Of a stretch of 64,000 nucleotides of DNA, positions 8,556-17,067 are shown in pieces. The position numbers were made by a program, and so were the translations under genes. The DNA lies in the NCBI RefSeq assembly GCF_001485215.1, contig NZ_BBWW01000002.1:254181-318180 (forward strand), in the 5' to 3' direction. Numbering within the stretch: position 1 is the first letter of the stretch; the number at the start of each line of letters is the position of its first letter. The notes beneath the pieces are model-generated. The model ran no database searches. It had not been told where the DNA came from and saw only the letters and a program-made list of their open reading frames with translations. The stretch is from Leptolyngbya sp. NIES-2104 (GTDB lineage: Bacteria; Cyanobacteriota; Cyanobacteriia; Leptolyngbyales; Leptolyngbyaceae).

Positions 8556-9761
8556 TTACTCGAAAACCACCCAATCGGATCGATCAATGCCATCGGCTTC
8601 GAGTCGATCCAAGTCAGGAATTTGTAGCTGTTTTTCCAAATCAGCCAGTAGCGTTGAAGCCTGCGATCGCAAAGTTTCATGCTCAGACTGCTGGCTTGTA
8701 GCTGTCGATTGCACCTGATTCAAGTTGATGAGTACCTCCGCGAGTGATTGATCATGCTGAGATAGCACAGCCGCACTCTCTGCCAAACTTTGAAACTGCT
8801 GGTTCAAGCCTTTGGGCAATTTTCCTGGGCAGTAATCTTTGTTCAGCAGCTTTCGCAGGTTGTGAACTAATAGTTTGAGAATTTGCTCACGCAGTTCTAC
8901 GATTTTTTGGTCGATCGCACTTCTGATTTGTTGCTGTTGATATTGATAAGCTTGCTGCAACGCAATCAATTCAGCGTGTGCTTGGGCTTGTGTCGCCTTG
9001 ACTTCAGCTTCAGTTTTTTCTTGTTCTGCTTGTGCTTGTGTCAGCATTAGCTGTGTTTGTGAACGTTCAAGCTCTAATCGCTGAAGTTCTGAATCTCGTT
9101 GCAGTGCTTCTTGAAAGCTTTCGAGGCGAAATGGACCTTTGAGTTGAATGCCAAATCGCTGCTGAATCTTCTCAAGTTTGGGATAACGCCGTTCGTACAC
9201 TTCGAGCCGACGCTGAGTGAGTTCACTCGAAAACTGTCCGGCTGCAATCATCGGTTGAATTTCGTCGCGCAACCATCGCTCTTTTGAGGTTCGATAGGCT
9301 GCTAGAACCTGATTGAGCTTTTCCGTACTCAAGGCTTGGAGTGCCTGATATCGCTCAATAAAATGCCCAAAGCAAGAACCAGGAATTGCACGGTATGGCA
9401 AGAGGTCGATCGTGCATTCGGTATAGATTTTGCGCCGTTCTTCGGTCAGTTCGTCGATCGCCTGCTTCAGTTCTTGAAAAACTTTGATCTGTGGCGGCTG
9501 AACTTTTCGCCCTAACGCTCTCCACGCTGCTAAGACTTCTTGCGGTGGCGCAAAATCTTCGACATCGATCACTGCCACCCGCGAGTCACCGCCACAAATT
9601 TTGATTTCTGCGTAATACATCCGCTCCTCAGAAAAGAGACGTAAATCTCGCTCGATCGTGCGAATCGTGAATCCAGTTGGTGCTTTGGAAGTCTTTGAAG
9701 TCGAAACAGACTGTGACTCTGCAACAAGTTGAGTTTGCGAGGGTTGATCGAGAATTAGCAT
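8556..9761 (-). CDS. Coiled-coil protein of unknown function, first gene of the Ycf operon
   Basis: A 401-residue protein from ATG 9761; a GTG six codons upstream (9779) is an alternative. The N-terminal 150 residues are globular (TIERDLRLFSEERMYYAEIKICGGDSRVAVIDVEDF). The segment PYRAIPGSCFGHFIERYQAL follows. Residues about 220-330 are rich in Q, E, K and A and strongly coiled-coil (SQTQLMLTQAQAEQEKTE). The C-terminus is helical and acidic. I do not recognise the family. It is separated from DUF1257 by 19 nt and probably heads the six-gene operon, so it may be a scaffold or partner of the Ycf46-like ATPase. The AT-rich 160 bp before it should carry the promoter. Confidence 0.7.
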   Translation of the reverse strand: MLILDQPSQTQLVAESQSVSTSKTSKAPTGFTIRTIERDLRLFSEERMYYAEIKICGGDSRVAVIDVEDFAPPQEVLAAWRALGRKVQPPQIKVFQELKQAIDELTEERRKIYTECTIDLLPYRAIPGSCFGHFIERYQALQALSTEKLNQVLAAYRTSKERWLRDEIQPMIAAGQFSSELTQRRLEVYERRYPKLEKIQQRFGIQLKGPFRLESFQEALQRDSELQRLELERSQTQLMLTQAQAEQEKTEAEVKATQAQAHAELIALQQAYQYQQQQIRSAIDQKIVELREQILKLLVHNLRKLLNKDYCPGKLPKGLNQQFQSLAESAAVLSQHDQSLAEVLINLNQVQSTATSQQSEHETLRSQASTLLADLEKQLQIPDLDRLEADGIDRSDWVVFE

Positions 9762-9920
9762 GGCTAAATCCTGAAACACATCGCACTGCTGCTGTGCAGA
9801 TTTTATTTTTGATTTTTCTATTTTTAAGAATACCTTTATCGTTCAGATAAATCAATACATTTGAACTATATACTTTTTCTATTCTCTCAATCTTGGTTAT
9901 AACTGGGAGATGGATTGATA

Positions 9921-10475
9921 ATGGTGGAAAGTAAGATGACTGTGCTTGACAGAATTGAAATTACGCTTGCAGATATTACGAAACTTCAAGTTGATGCGAT
10001 CGTAAATGCGGCAAATACTTCTCTGTTGGGCGGAGGCGGTGTAGACGGAGCCATTCATCGCGCCGCAGGTTCAGAACTGGTCGAAGAATGTCGAATGCTC
10101 AAAGGATGTAAAACTGGACAAGCGAAAATCACGAAAGGTTATCGTCTGCCCGCTAAGTTCGTGATTCACACAGTCGGTCCTGTTTGGCAAGGTGGAAACA
10201 AGGGTGAACCAAAGCTACTCGCATCTTGCTACGCGGAGAGCCTGAAGTTAGCCGTTCAAAACTCCATCAAAACGATCGCGGTTCCGGCAATCAGTTGTGG
10301 AATTTATGCGTATCCGATTGGTCAAGCCTGTACGATCGCGCTGCGGGAAACGTTGAATTTTCTGAACGAGCAGGATGCGAATGCGGCGGGTGCAACGATC
10401 GAGAAAGTCATATTTGCGTGCTTCAGCAATGAGGTTTATACCGCGTATCAAACCGCCGTGAGCCAGCTTGATTAG
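9921..10475 (+). CDS. Macrodomain ADP-ribose hydrolase/deacetylase
   Basis: A 184-residue, one-domain macro protein close to the YmdB/O-acetyl-ADP-ribose deacetylase type. Key motifs are [27 protein letters not shown], which lines the ADP-ribose pocket, then [10 protein letters not shown] and the second loop ISCGIYAYP. It should bind ADP-ribose or O-acetyl-ADP-ribose and may reverse protein or nucleic acid ADP-ribosylation. The start could be ATG 9921, ATG 9936 or TTG 9915; GGGAGA lies upstream of 9921. It is transcribed away from the Ycf operon. A WGR protein in that operon also suggests ADP-ribose-related biology, but this is only a hint. Confidence 0.93.
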   Translation: MVESKMTVLDRIEITLADITKLQVDAIVNAANTSLLGGGGVDGAIHRAAGSELVEECRMLKGCKTGQAKITKGYRLPAKFVIHTVGPVWQGGNKGEPKLLASCYAESLKLAVQNSIKTIAVPAISCGIYAYPIGQACTIALRETLNFLNEQDANAAGATIEKVIFACFSNEVYTAYQTAVSQLD

Positions 10476-10568
10476 AGGCACATTGATTTGTGGCTGTTTT
10501 CCGTTTTCATCCGAAAATCGCGGGTATCCACAGGCAGCTTTGCTTCTCACACTGCCTGATCCACCTGT

Positions 10569-11804
10569 ATGCGAGCCTTTCTTTGTTTCACCTTAGTTCT
10601 GTTCACTCTATTGTTTCCATTTGCTTCTCGTGTTCAATCCGCGACACCCAACTTGGAGTCTTACCTGGTCAACGATCAGTTTCAAGCGGGTGAGGCAGCA
10701 TTTCTCAGCAAACTGAATCAATCGCCTCAAGACGACCGCGCTCGTTTTAGTCTCGGTGTCTTACAACTGATGGACGGCACCGAACGATTGATGCAATCGC
10801 TCTATCGCTACGGATTACGCCAAAATACCTTCACTGGCTTGCTGCCGATTTTGCGGCTCCCTGTACCAAATAATCCAAAACCTCAGCCTGTTACTTATGA
10901 AGACACCCGCCAGATTTTGCAAACTTTGCTGACGGATTTGAGCAAAGTACGATCGACACTCGATCCGATTCAGGATCGCACCCTGAAAGTGCCGATTCGG
11001 ATTGGACTCGTTCGGATGGATTTCAACGGCGACGGCAAACTCGATGCCACCGAATCGTTCTGGAATGTCTTTACTCGCATTAGCGGCATTCGTGCAACGG
11101 AACAAGCCGCAAAAGCATTCACAATCAATTTTGATGCAGGTGATGTCGCTTGGTTGCGCGGCTATTGTAATTTGATTAGCGCGATCGCAGAAACGGTGCT
11201 TGCCTACGATGAGCGGCAATTGTTCAACGCGACTGCACACCTGATGTTCACGAAGCCACAGACTCCTTATCCGTTCTTAGCAGAAGGGCGCAAAGTCTTT
11301 CAGCTTAGCGATAACCTCGATTTAGTGGACATTGTGGCGTTCATTCACTTGATTAACTTTCCAGTATCAGAACCACAACGGTTAACCAACGCACTGCAAC
11401 ATCTTCAATCTACGCTTGCTCTCAGTCGTGAATCTTGGAAGCTGATTCTGGCGGAAACGGATAACGATCGAGAATGGCTCCCCAACCCCAGACAGAAGAG
11501 TGTGATTCCGAATGCGATGGTGACGCAAGCGATGATCGATAGCTGGCTGAGTTCTGTTGGAGAATCGGAACAGCTTCTATCAGGTAAAAAACTCGTTCCA
11601 TTTTGGCGTTCTCGCGAAGTTCGGGGAATTAACTTGAACAAAGTGTTCGTTCAGCCGCAACCGTTTGATTTGGTGCTATGGGTACAAGGAACTGCGCCTG
11701 CACCTTATCTGGAACTGGGTAAACAGACCGATGCCAACGTTTGGCAACAACTGCTGTCAGTCTTCGGCGGACGATTCTTTGGCTTCGCGGCTTGGTTCAA
11801 CTAA
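10569..11804 (+). CDS. Exported protein with an EF-hand-like loop
   Basis: A 411-residue protein. The N-terminus has a Sec signal peptide (MRAFLCFTLVLFTLLFPFAS, cleavage probably near VQSA). A TPR-like start (FQAGEAAFLSKLNQSPQDDRARFSLGVLQL) follows. Around residue 152 DFNGDGKLDATESFW is a calcium-binding EF-hand loop (D-x-N/D-x-D-G pattern). The remaining helical part has no motif I recognise. It should be periplasmic. It lies 93 nt downstream of the macrodomain gene and ends before a strong hairpin. Relatives in cyanobacteria are annotated as hypothetical. Confidence 0.75.
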   Translation: MRAFLCFTLVLFTLLFPFASRVQSATPNLESYLVNDQFQAGEAAFLSKLNQSPQDDRARFSLGVLQLMDGTERLMQSLYRYGLRQNTFTGLLPILRLPVPNNPKPQPVTYEDTRQILQTLLTDLSKVRSTLDPIQDRTLKVPIRIGLVRMDFNGDGKLDATESFWNVFTRISGIRATEQAAKAFTINFDAGDVAWLRGYCNLISAIAETVLAYDERQLFNATAHLMFTKPQTPYPFLAEGRKVFQLSDNLDLVDIVAFIHLINFPVSEPQRLTNALQHLQSTLALSRESWKLILAETDNDREWLPNPRQKSVIPNAMVTQAMIDSWLSSVGESEQLLSGKKLVPFWRSREVRGINLNKVFVQPQPFDLVLWVQGTAPAPYLELGKQTDANVWQQLLSVFGGRFFGFAAWFN

Positions 11805-11822
11805 GCTCAATGCTGATGATTG

Positions 11823-11847
11823 AGGTGCGTTATCTGGTAGCGCACCT
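11823..11847. terminator. Hairpin between convergent genes
   Basis: AGGTGCG (11823-11829) pairs perfectly with CGCACCT (11841-11847) across an 11-nt loop. It sits between the ends of a plus-strand and a minus-strand gene. The T tract on either side is short, so it may act as a weak bidirectional terminator. Confidence 0.55.
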
Positions 11848-11853
11848 TTGACT

Positions 11854-12453
11854 CTACGCTTTGAGTTGATAGCGAGAAGGATTCTCCCCCACTTTCTCAT
11901 ACACACCTTGGTGAGTTCCGCGCCCCAGGATCAGTGCGATCGTTTTGCGGGCGGTTGCCAAATTTGCCTCTTTCACCGACTGATAAAGCGTTTGAATTAC
12001 ATCGTCCGTTGTCAGCGGTTTGCCAGCCCCCATGACTTGTTTAACTGCCTCGGTTGGAGTCATCGATTTGAATTCTTGCTTGAGCGGTAAGGGTTGTGTA
12101 GGAGCCGCTGATTTAGAAGCTTTACTTTCAGGCTGTTTCTTTCCTTTTGCAGCGGTTTTAGACGTTGGTTCAGTCGGCTTCTCCTCGATCGCTGCTTGCT
12201 TTGTTGTCTTTCCTTTTTCGGATGCAGCGGGAGCCGCTTTTTTCAGAGGAGTCGGAGCCTTTGCAGGTTGACTTTCCGTTGTAGCAGGAGCAGAATCGCC
12301 CAACAACTGATTGAGCGTTTGTAGCGTCTGGTCAAACTCAACGGTTGCTTGTGTGACAGCGGCTTGAATGATTGTGTCCCGCTCATTGATCAAGCGCGAT
12401 CTCTCCTCTTCGAGTTTCGCTCTGGTGTTGTCGGTTAAAATTGAAAGTGCCAT
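11854..12453 (-). CDS. Protein with coiled-coil start, A/P/K-rich linker and winged-helix-like end
   Basis: A 199-residue protein in three parts. Residues 1-50 are a coiled coil (RAKLEEERSRLINERDTII). Residues 55-125 are a disordered, basic linker rich in Ala, Pro, Lys and Ser. The last 70 residues (MTPTEAVKQVMGAGKPLTTDDVIQTL to GVYEKVGENPSRYQL) look like a winged helix related to HARE-HTH domains. This layout suggests a DNA-binding architectural protein or regulator. It lies 108 nt downstream of the replication/PRTRC operon on the same strand, so it might be its last gene or have its own promoter. The function is unknown. Confidence 0.72.
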   Translation of the reverse strand: MALSILTDNTRAKLEEERSRLINERDTIIQAAVTQATVEFDQTLQTLNQLLGDSAPATTESQPAKAPTPLKKAAPAASEKGKTTKQAAIEEKPTEPTSKTAAKGKKQPESKASKSAAPTQPLPLKQEFKSMTPTEAVKQVMGAGKPLTTDDVIQTLYQSVKEANLATARKTIALILGRGTHQGVYEKVGENPSRYQLKA

Positions 12454-12561
12454 TGATGAACTATCCTTACAGTACTTTTGCGGTGGTTGAACGTTATTGT
12501 ACTGGTGATTCGCTTTTTAGCTCAGAACCATTTAAGGTTTTTACTATGTTAAGGCTGTTGA

Positions 12562-13536
12562 TCAGCTACTCTTATCGATCTTGACGGTGTTTTCTGAACA
12601 AAGTTTGAGCACAAGCAGATTCAGGATGTCCTGTTGGCTACTAGAACTCGACTTGATTTCAAACTCTGCTTGTAAAATTGCACGCAAACCATCGCCCAAA
12701 CGATCGCTTGTTGTATTTCTGAGTGTCTGCCGCAGAAAATAGACTTGGTTTGGATTCCGAATTTCAGCAATCCGAGCAATTTCACCCTGATCTTGCATTC
12801 CTGCTTCAAGAAGCGATCGCACACAAAGCCACAGTCGAAAGCGATTTGATAATGTCCGAAGAATTTTAAGCACAGGTTCATTCAGACTCATTAATTGAGC
12901 GAACAACCGCAAAGCTTTCTCCTGATTGCCTTCAATCAGAGCCTGAGCAAGGTCGAGGGCAGTCGCTGTCGTTGAAGTAATCAGATCCCCAACGACAGCC
13001 GGAGTTAGTTGAGATTCGTCTCCATTACTGTAGAGAACGAGCTTTTCGAGTGCATGATGTAAAGCGCGAGAATCGTTCCCGATCGCTTGCTGAAGAACTT
13101 GAATCGAATCTGAGCGAAGCCTTAAACCGTATTCATGGGCAGTGTTTTGAATCCATTGGTGGAGTTGGTCAGTTTTCCAGGGCGGGAGGCGATCGAATTT
13201 GCTGATTTGAGTACATCGTTTGAACAACTGAGTCGGAGGGGCAGGACTGCTAAAGACAAGATGGGTTGCGCTTAATGGTGCGGCTAGAACTGCTTCCAGT
13301 AGCGGGTAGAGAGAATGGTTAGTGGAAATAGCAAGAGGATTTTGTAGCCAAATGAAGCGATTACCTGAATCAAAAGGTACGGTTAAAGCTGATTCGAGGA
13401 TTCGGTTCAACTCACTTTCTTTCGCATCCTGAACGGTGAAACTAATGAGAGAATTAAGCTTGAGCGACTGCTTCAGGGTATGAACGGCTTGCTCGATCGC
13501 AAACTCATCGTTGCCGTAGAAATAGTAACTTGGCAT
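12562..13536 (-). CDS. holA: DNA polymerase III delta subunit (clamp loader)
   Basis: A 324-residue protein starting MPSYYFYGNDEFAIEQAV, the usual delta N-terminus. It continues with RFIWLQNP, THLVFSSPAPPTQLFKRC and the domain III region DLAQALIEGNQEKALRLFAQL, then ILRTLSNRFRLWL. Length and order of motifs fit HolA. Delta opens the sliding clamp ring during loading. Here it is the last gene of the replication/PRTRC operon, 8 nt after the ThiF-like gene. dnaX and holB for the same complex lie at 35.6-38.2 kb. The chromosome must have its own holA, so this is probably a plasmid-specific copy. Confidence 0.9.
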   Translation of the reverse strand: MPSYYFYGNDEFAIEQAVHTLKQSLKLNSLISFTVQDAKESELNRILESALTVPFDSGNRFIWLQNPLAISTNHSLYPLLEAVLAAPLSATHLVFSSPAPPTQLFKRCTQISKFDRLPPWKTDQLHQWIQNTAHEYGLRLRSDSIQVLQQAIGNDSRALHHALEKLVLYSNGDESQLTPAVVGDLITSTTATALDLAQALIEGNQEKALRLFAQLMSLNEPVLKILRTLSNRFRLWLCVRSLLEAGMQDQGEIARIAEIRNPNQVYFLRQTLRNTTSDRLGDGLRAILQAEFEIKSSSSSQQDILNLLVLKLCSENTVKIDKSS

Positions 13537-13544
13537 TGGTTTAC

Positions 13545-14372
13545 CTATGGTTCTGCAAATTTTGCGATCGCTTGCGGCGACGTGTATCGCGTTTGAGTGG
13601 TTCCTGCTTCCAAATCAAAATAGGTTGCCCATTTCTTCAATTGACCAAATAACAGCCGATTGAGGTAGTCAGATGCGATCGCGGCACACATTCCGTTTAC
13701 AGTTTGTGACTGGGCGTTCAGCATCGCAATTTCAGCGCAACTCATGGGCGCATTGACGAGCTGATCGGGTCTAGGCAGAAGAATCTCAGGATGCACCAGG
13801 GCGGGAGAGGGTAGGGTGAGACAATGTGAGGGGGTTTGAAATGCCCAGCTAAAATGCTTCGATGTTGGGGCACTGCCGAGTAAGACTTGTCCTGATTCCC
13901 GGTGATTGCCTAAATCTAGCCACCAGCGTTTCGGGAGTTGAGCGGGTGAGTTTTGTTCGAGAGATTGCGCGATCGCATTTCGAGCAGGTCCATCATCCAC
14001 ACAACCTATTATCAGAGTGAGCCAGTTATAGTGACTGTGGAGCAAATCAGGCTGAAAAACCTTTGGGTAAGCACAGATGTCTACTCCCCAAAGCAACGAG
14101 TAACGAGCCGCCAGCGACTGAGCTTTATTGAGTCCAATTTCGGCATCACTGAAGCGCTGTCTAGGAATGTTTTTGACTTCGACAGTCTGCGGATCAAAAA
14201 ATAGAGCTTGAGCGCGTTTACCTTGCTGAATGAGTAATCGGCAAAACCGAGCGATCGTTTCTGCCATATATGATCCATTGCCACCACAACCGACCAAAAC
14301 AAATAAAACTTGATCGAATTCACCGAGCCAGATCGGTTTAGCATCCAGGTAATCTGTGTTAACGGTTTGCAT
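13545..14372 (-). CDS. PRTRC system ThiF/E1-like protein
   Basis: A 275-residue protein from ATG 14372 (MQTVNTDYLDAKPIW). The frame upstream only overlaps the JAB gene. The adenylation fold is clear: nucleotide loop LVGCGGNGSYMAE, then FFDPQTVEVKNIPRQRFSDAEIGLNKAQSLA, which is the E1 D-x-x-x-V-E-x-x-N-x-x-R-Q signature. IIGCVDDGPARNAI follows, with a cysteine at the position seen in PRTRC ThiF proteins. These activate a C-terminus of a small ubiquitin-like partner by adenylation. Its start overlaps the end of the JAB gene by 14 nt. A ubiquitin-like protein is coded upstream in the same operon. Confidence 0.9.
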   Translation of the reverse strand: MQTVNTDYLDAKPIWLGEFDQVLFVLVGCGGNGSYMAETIARFCRLLIQQGKRAQALFFDPQTVEVKNIPRQRFSDAEIGLNKAQSLAARYSLLWGVDICAYPKVFQPDLLHSHYNWLTLIIGCVDDGPARNAIAQSLEQNSPAQLPKRWWLDLGNHRESGQVLLGSAPTSKHFSWAFQTPSHCLTLPSPALVHPEILLPRPDQLVNAPMSCAEIAMLNAQSQTVNGMCAAIASDYLNRLLFGQLKKWATYFDLEAGTTQTRYTSPQAIAKFAEP

Positions 14373-14976
14373 GATTGACCGTCTCAAACGAAGGAACATC
14401 GAAAACCCAATCGGTCGGAATTGACCAGAATATGCCATCAATTCCCACACGAGTGATGAGCTTAGGAGCCGTATCTAGATGGGTCAAAATGGCAAAAATC
14501 CGAAAGCCTGTAGCGATCTTGCTATCCTCGGCTGAGAACTCCGTCGCATTCGGAGGATGGCTGTGAACTTCGATCGTGGCGGTTTGATAGCAATTATTTG
14601 ATGTTTGGGAGAGAATCGGTTGAACTGAGCTTTGAGTTTGTAATTGAGAAGGAACGATCAGTTGCCAATCTTCTTGCCATTGCAGATAAAATAGGGTTTC
14701 AACGAAGGGCTGGGGAGTTTGCGCGACGGCAATCATTTGAGTTACTAAATTTGCACCAACACGCGGACGACGCAGCGTCAGTCGAGGCGTAACTAATGCA
14801 AGACCCGGAAGCGAAAGTGACTGAACTGGAATGATCGCACTAAAGTCGGGTCGTTCAGCCCGAACGAAAATGCCGTTACTTCCAATCAAATAATCTCGAA
14901 CAGTGCCGCATTGTTGAGGAAGGCTATCTTGATTGATAAAGTGATAGCCGATCAAAGGTTGTGTCATAGTTACCAT
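14359..14976 (-). CDS. PRTRC protein A, JAB/JAMM metalloprotease
   Basis: A 205-residue protein. ATG 14976 overlaps the stop of the upstream gene (ATGGTAA), and ATG 14967 is the alternative. The C-terminal half is a JAB domain: TIEVHSHPPNATEFSAEDSKIA gives the zinc-binding HxHP and S-x-x-D, with a glutamate two residues before the first His. The region VGIDGIFWSIPTDWVFD closes the fold. JAB proteases remove ubiquitin-like proteins or process their C-termini. The N-terminal half is the PRTRC A-specific part. The neighbouring ThiF and ubiquitin-like genes make a conjugation or modification system likely, but its substrate is unknown. Confidence 0.85.
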   Translation of the reverse strand: MVTMTQPLIGYHFINQDSLPQQCGTVRDYLIGSNGIFVRAERPDFSAIIPVQSLSLPGLALVTPRLTLRRPRVGANLVTQMIAVAQTPQPFVETLFYLQWQEDWQLIVPSQLQTQSSVQPILSQTSNNCYQTATIEVHSHPPNATEFSAEDSKIATGFRIFAILTHLDTAPKLITRVGIDGIFWSIPTDWVFDVPSFETVNHANR

Positions 14977-15707
14977 GAATTGTAGGGAGAGGGATTGAGG
15001 ATGGCACGACAAGCCTCTTCGCAAGTTTTCCAGCTACAGGGGCGCAAATCGCTCAATGGATAGCTGCGCTTTTTCGAGTTGGCAACCTTCCATAACTGCC
15101 AGCGAATGTCTTGTTCAAACCGCTTTGATTTACCGTTCGTCTGATGACTGTTAAATAATCCCTCCCACCAGGTTTGCCAAATGTGATCGATGGTCTGCGA
15201 ACTTGCTAGAGGCTTTTCATTCTGCCCGAAGCAGAGCAGTCCACTGCTTGATACGTTAGGCAATGGCGGTTGGAAGAGTGCGATCGCTGGTTCAAAGGCT
15301 TGCTTGATCGCCCACATGAAAACTTGGGCATCGATCGCAAGCACAATAAATCCAGGTAGCGGGAGCGTCAGAGTGACGCGCTCTTGATCGATCGGATGGA
15401 AATGCGGGTTTGTGATTAAAGTGAGGGTGTAGCGTTGAGGCGGATGTACTTGAATAATCCACTGCTTGTCACCATTCTTTCCGAGCCTCACTGTGTTAGC
15501 GGGAAGCCAGCCGCTATCATCTTCTTGACGATCAAATGCAAGCTTAACTGATGCTGGACTGATAACTTTGTAGTGATGTTCGCCTTTCTGCCCGCGATGA
15601 TGATAGAACAGTTGATCGTCAGCAAAAATGATTTCTGCTTGAGCATGAATCAGAGGACGAGGTGGATCGGTTAGCAATTCAGAAAGTAGAGTCGATGAGA
15701 TAGTCAT
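14970..15707 (-). CDS. PRTRC protein B-like
   Basis: A 245-residue protein starting MTISSTLLSELLTDPPRPL. It has the layout of PRTRC B: an N-terminal beta-rich part, then the phrase FIVLAIDAQVFMWAIKQ, then LPNVSSSGLLCFGQNEKP and the ending CSWKTCEEACRAI. The FGxN and cysteine-containing C-terminal region are features I recall for this family. No enzyme motif is visible. It lies 17 nt downstream of the unknown 284-residue gene and overlaps the JAB gene. PRTRC B function is not known. Assignment relies on both residues and gene order. Confidence 0.72.
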   Translation of the reverse strand: MTISSTLLSELLTDPPRPLIHAQAEIIFADDQLFYHHRGQKGEHHYKVISPASVKLAFDRQEDDSGWLPANTVRLGKNGDKQWIIQVHPPQRYTLTLITNPHFHPIDQERVTLTLPLPGFIVLAIDAQVFMWAIKQAFEPAIALFQPPLPNVSSSGLLCFGQNEKPLASSQTIDHIWQTWWEGLFNSHQTNGKSKRFEQDIRWQLWKVANSKKRSYPLSDLRPCSWKTCEEACRAILNPSPYNSW

Positions 15708-15724
15708 AATTAAGATGTTGAGCT

Positions 15725-16579
15725 TCAGTTGCGCCTTACCGCCCAGTTTTGACTAAGTTGGGACGAGTCGATAATTTTGATGCTAGGTTTTGATCGAGTT
15801 GGCTTTACCGAGCGATTCCAGAGTTCTATTACCTGAATGATTCGATGCGGGCTGTTGGTGAGCCAATCGACTAGAACCTGAACTTTTTGCTGAAGGTGAA
15901 TTGCTTTCTGGTAATGCTGGGTCAATTCCTCGATCGCTTCTACACTCCAAGTCCAAAGATCCATGTATTGATAGTTGCGGTTGTCGATAAATGGATTGTG
16001 CGTTTCTCGATCGAATATTTGAACTGCAATATGAAAATAATTCAATGGAACGGGCATTGCCTCGCAGTTCTGCTCAAATAAGTGCCAGTCAATTCTGCTA
16101 GGTAAGATGGGTGTCGGAAGCGAAACTGTGAAGAATGCTTCTTCAACCCTTTCCCAATTTGCTTGCTCAGACAGCCCTAGTAAGAGTTTATCCAATACAT
16201 CAAGCTCATCCCATTCATACTCTTCGTACCAAAAATCAGGAGTAATTGAATAAACAGGAATGCCAGCACAGAGACTCTCATCCCCGTCAATTGGCAGGTA
16301 AAAGAGTCGATCGTGGATTAGATCGAAAAACTCTAGTTCTTCTTCGCTATGTTGTTCCGCTTCCCAATGGCGACTTGCAGTGCTGAGATGAAACTCAAAT
16401 GGAAATAAGTGCCGATAGAGATCGCGTAGTGTGAGGTGGAGTTCAATCGTTTCGAGGTAGCTGAGGGCAATGTTTGGATCAACAATCATGCCCTTCAGCC
16501 AGTCAAGTTCGCGCCCAGACAATGACGGAATCGGCAGGACAGGAAGAACAGTCTGGACTGCGGTCGGTGGATACGTCAT
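15725..16579 (-). CDS. Unknown PRTRC-operon protein (possible PRTRC F)
   Basis: A 284-residue acidic, aromatic-rich protein. It has a proline-rich start (PTAVQTVLPVLPIPSLSG), an ELHLTLRDLYRHLFPFEFHL segment, WYEEYEWDELDVLDKLLLGL and a helical C-terminus. No catalytic motif or membrane segment is visible. Its place, 3 nt after the ubiquitin-like gene and 17 nt before PRTRC B, is where a PRTRC F-type protein could lie. I do not see enough to call it F. It is translated from the same operon and is probably a structural partner of the module. Confidence 0.6.
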   Translation of the reverse strand: MTYPPTAVQTVLPVLPIPSLSGRELDWLKGMIVDPNIALSYLETIELHLTLRDLYRHLFPFEFHLSTASRHWEAEQHSEEELEFFDLIHDRLFYLPIDGDESLCAGIPVYSITPDFWYEEYEWDELDVLDKLLLGLSEQANWERVEEAFFTVSLPTPILPSRIDWHLFEQNCEAMPVPLNYFHIAVQIFDRETHNPFIDNRNYQYMDLWTWSVEAIEELTQHYQKAIHLQQKVQVLVDWLTNSPHRIIQVIELWNRSVKPTRSKPSIKIIDSSQLSQNWAVRRN

Positions 16580-16582
16580 GAC

Positions 16583-17050
16583 TTAGAAGCACGCGAATGG
16601 TTTAGATAGAGGTAAAGAACCTCTCCGATCAAGCTGAGACAGAGCAGTTTGAATGCTTCGCTGCTCGATCTCGCCTTCCTGCATCGCTTGGCGAATCGGT
16701 TCTTGAATCATAATTAACGATTCAGGGGTGAGAGCATTCTGCCAGTCTTGGTAGCGCAATTGAAGGTAGAGCGCGATCGCTGGATTTTGATGAGCAGGTG
16801 CATCTTCTAAAATCTGTCGAATGGAAGTTAGTGATGCTCCATTTTGTCCAGCTTGCTTGATCAGAGTAATCGAGCCGTCATCGTTGCGCTGAACTTTTGC
16901 TGTTCGCGCACTAGCAATTCCGTAGGCGCTAAGTGTGCTTTTGAGGGCTTCGTCGTTGTCAGCGATCGCAACAGGAACCTGAATGGCAGGTCGATCGCCA
17001 TCGTAGAACACTGCGATCGTTGCTTCTGTAGATTCGTTAGGTGTCGTCAT
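16583..17050 (-). CDS. Ubiquitin-like PRTRC protein C, extended
   Basis: A 155-residue protein. The first 65 residues look like the Prok_Ub-type PRTRC C fold: TIAVFYDGDRPAIQVPV, a helix DNEALKSTLSAYG, then TAKVQRNDDGSITLIKQAGQNG. The last run matches the ending that PRTRC C proteins share before G/K-G. Usual C proteins stop near here, but this one continues with about 90 helical residues (ILEDAPAHQNPAIALYLQLRYQ). If the ubiquitin-like part is to be activated by the ThiF protein, it may first need cleavage. The assignment is from pattern and gene order and needs a profile check. Confidence 0.6.
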   Translation of the reverse strand: MTTPNESTEATIAVFYDGDRPAIQVPVAIADNDEALKSTLSAYGIASARTAKVQRNDDGSITLIKQAGQNGASLTSIRQILEDAPAHQNPAIALYLQLRYQDWQNALTPESLIMIQEPIRQAMQEGEIEQRSIQTALSQLDRRGSLPLSKPFACF

Positions 17051-17067
17051 AGATTAATGGGTAAAGT

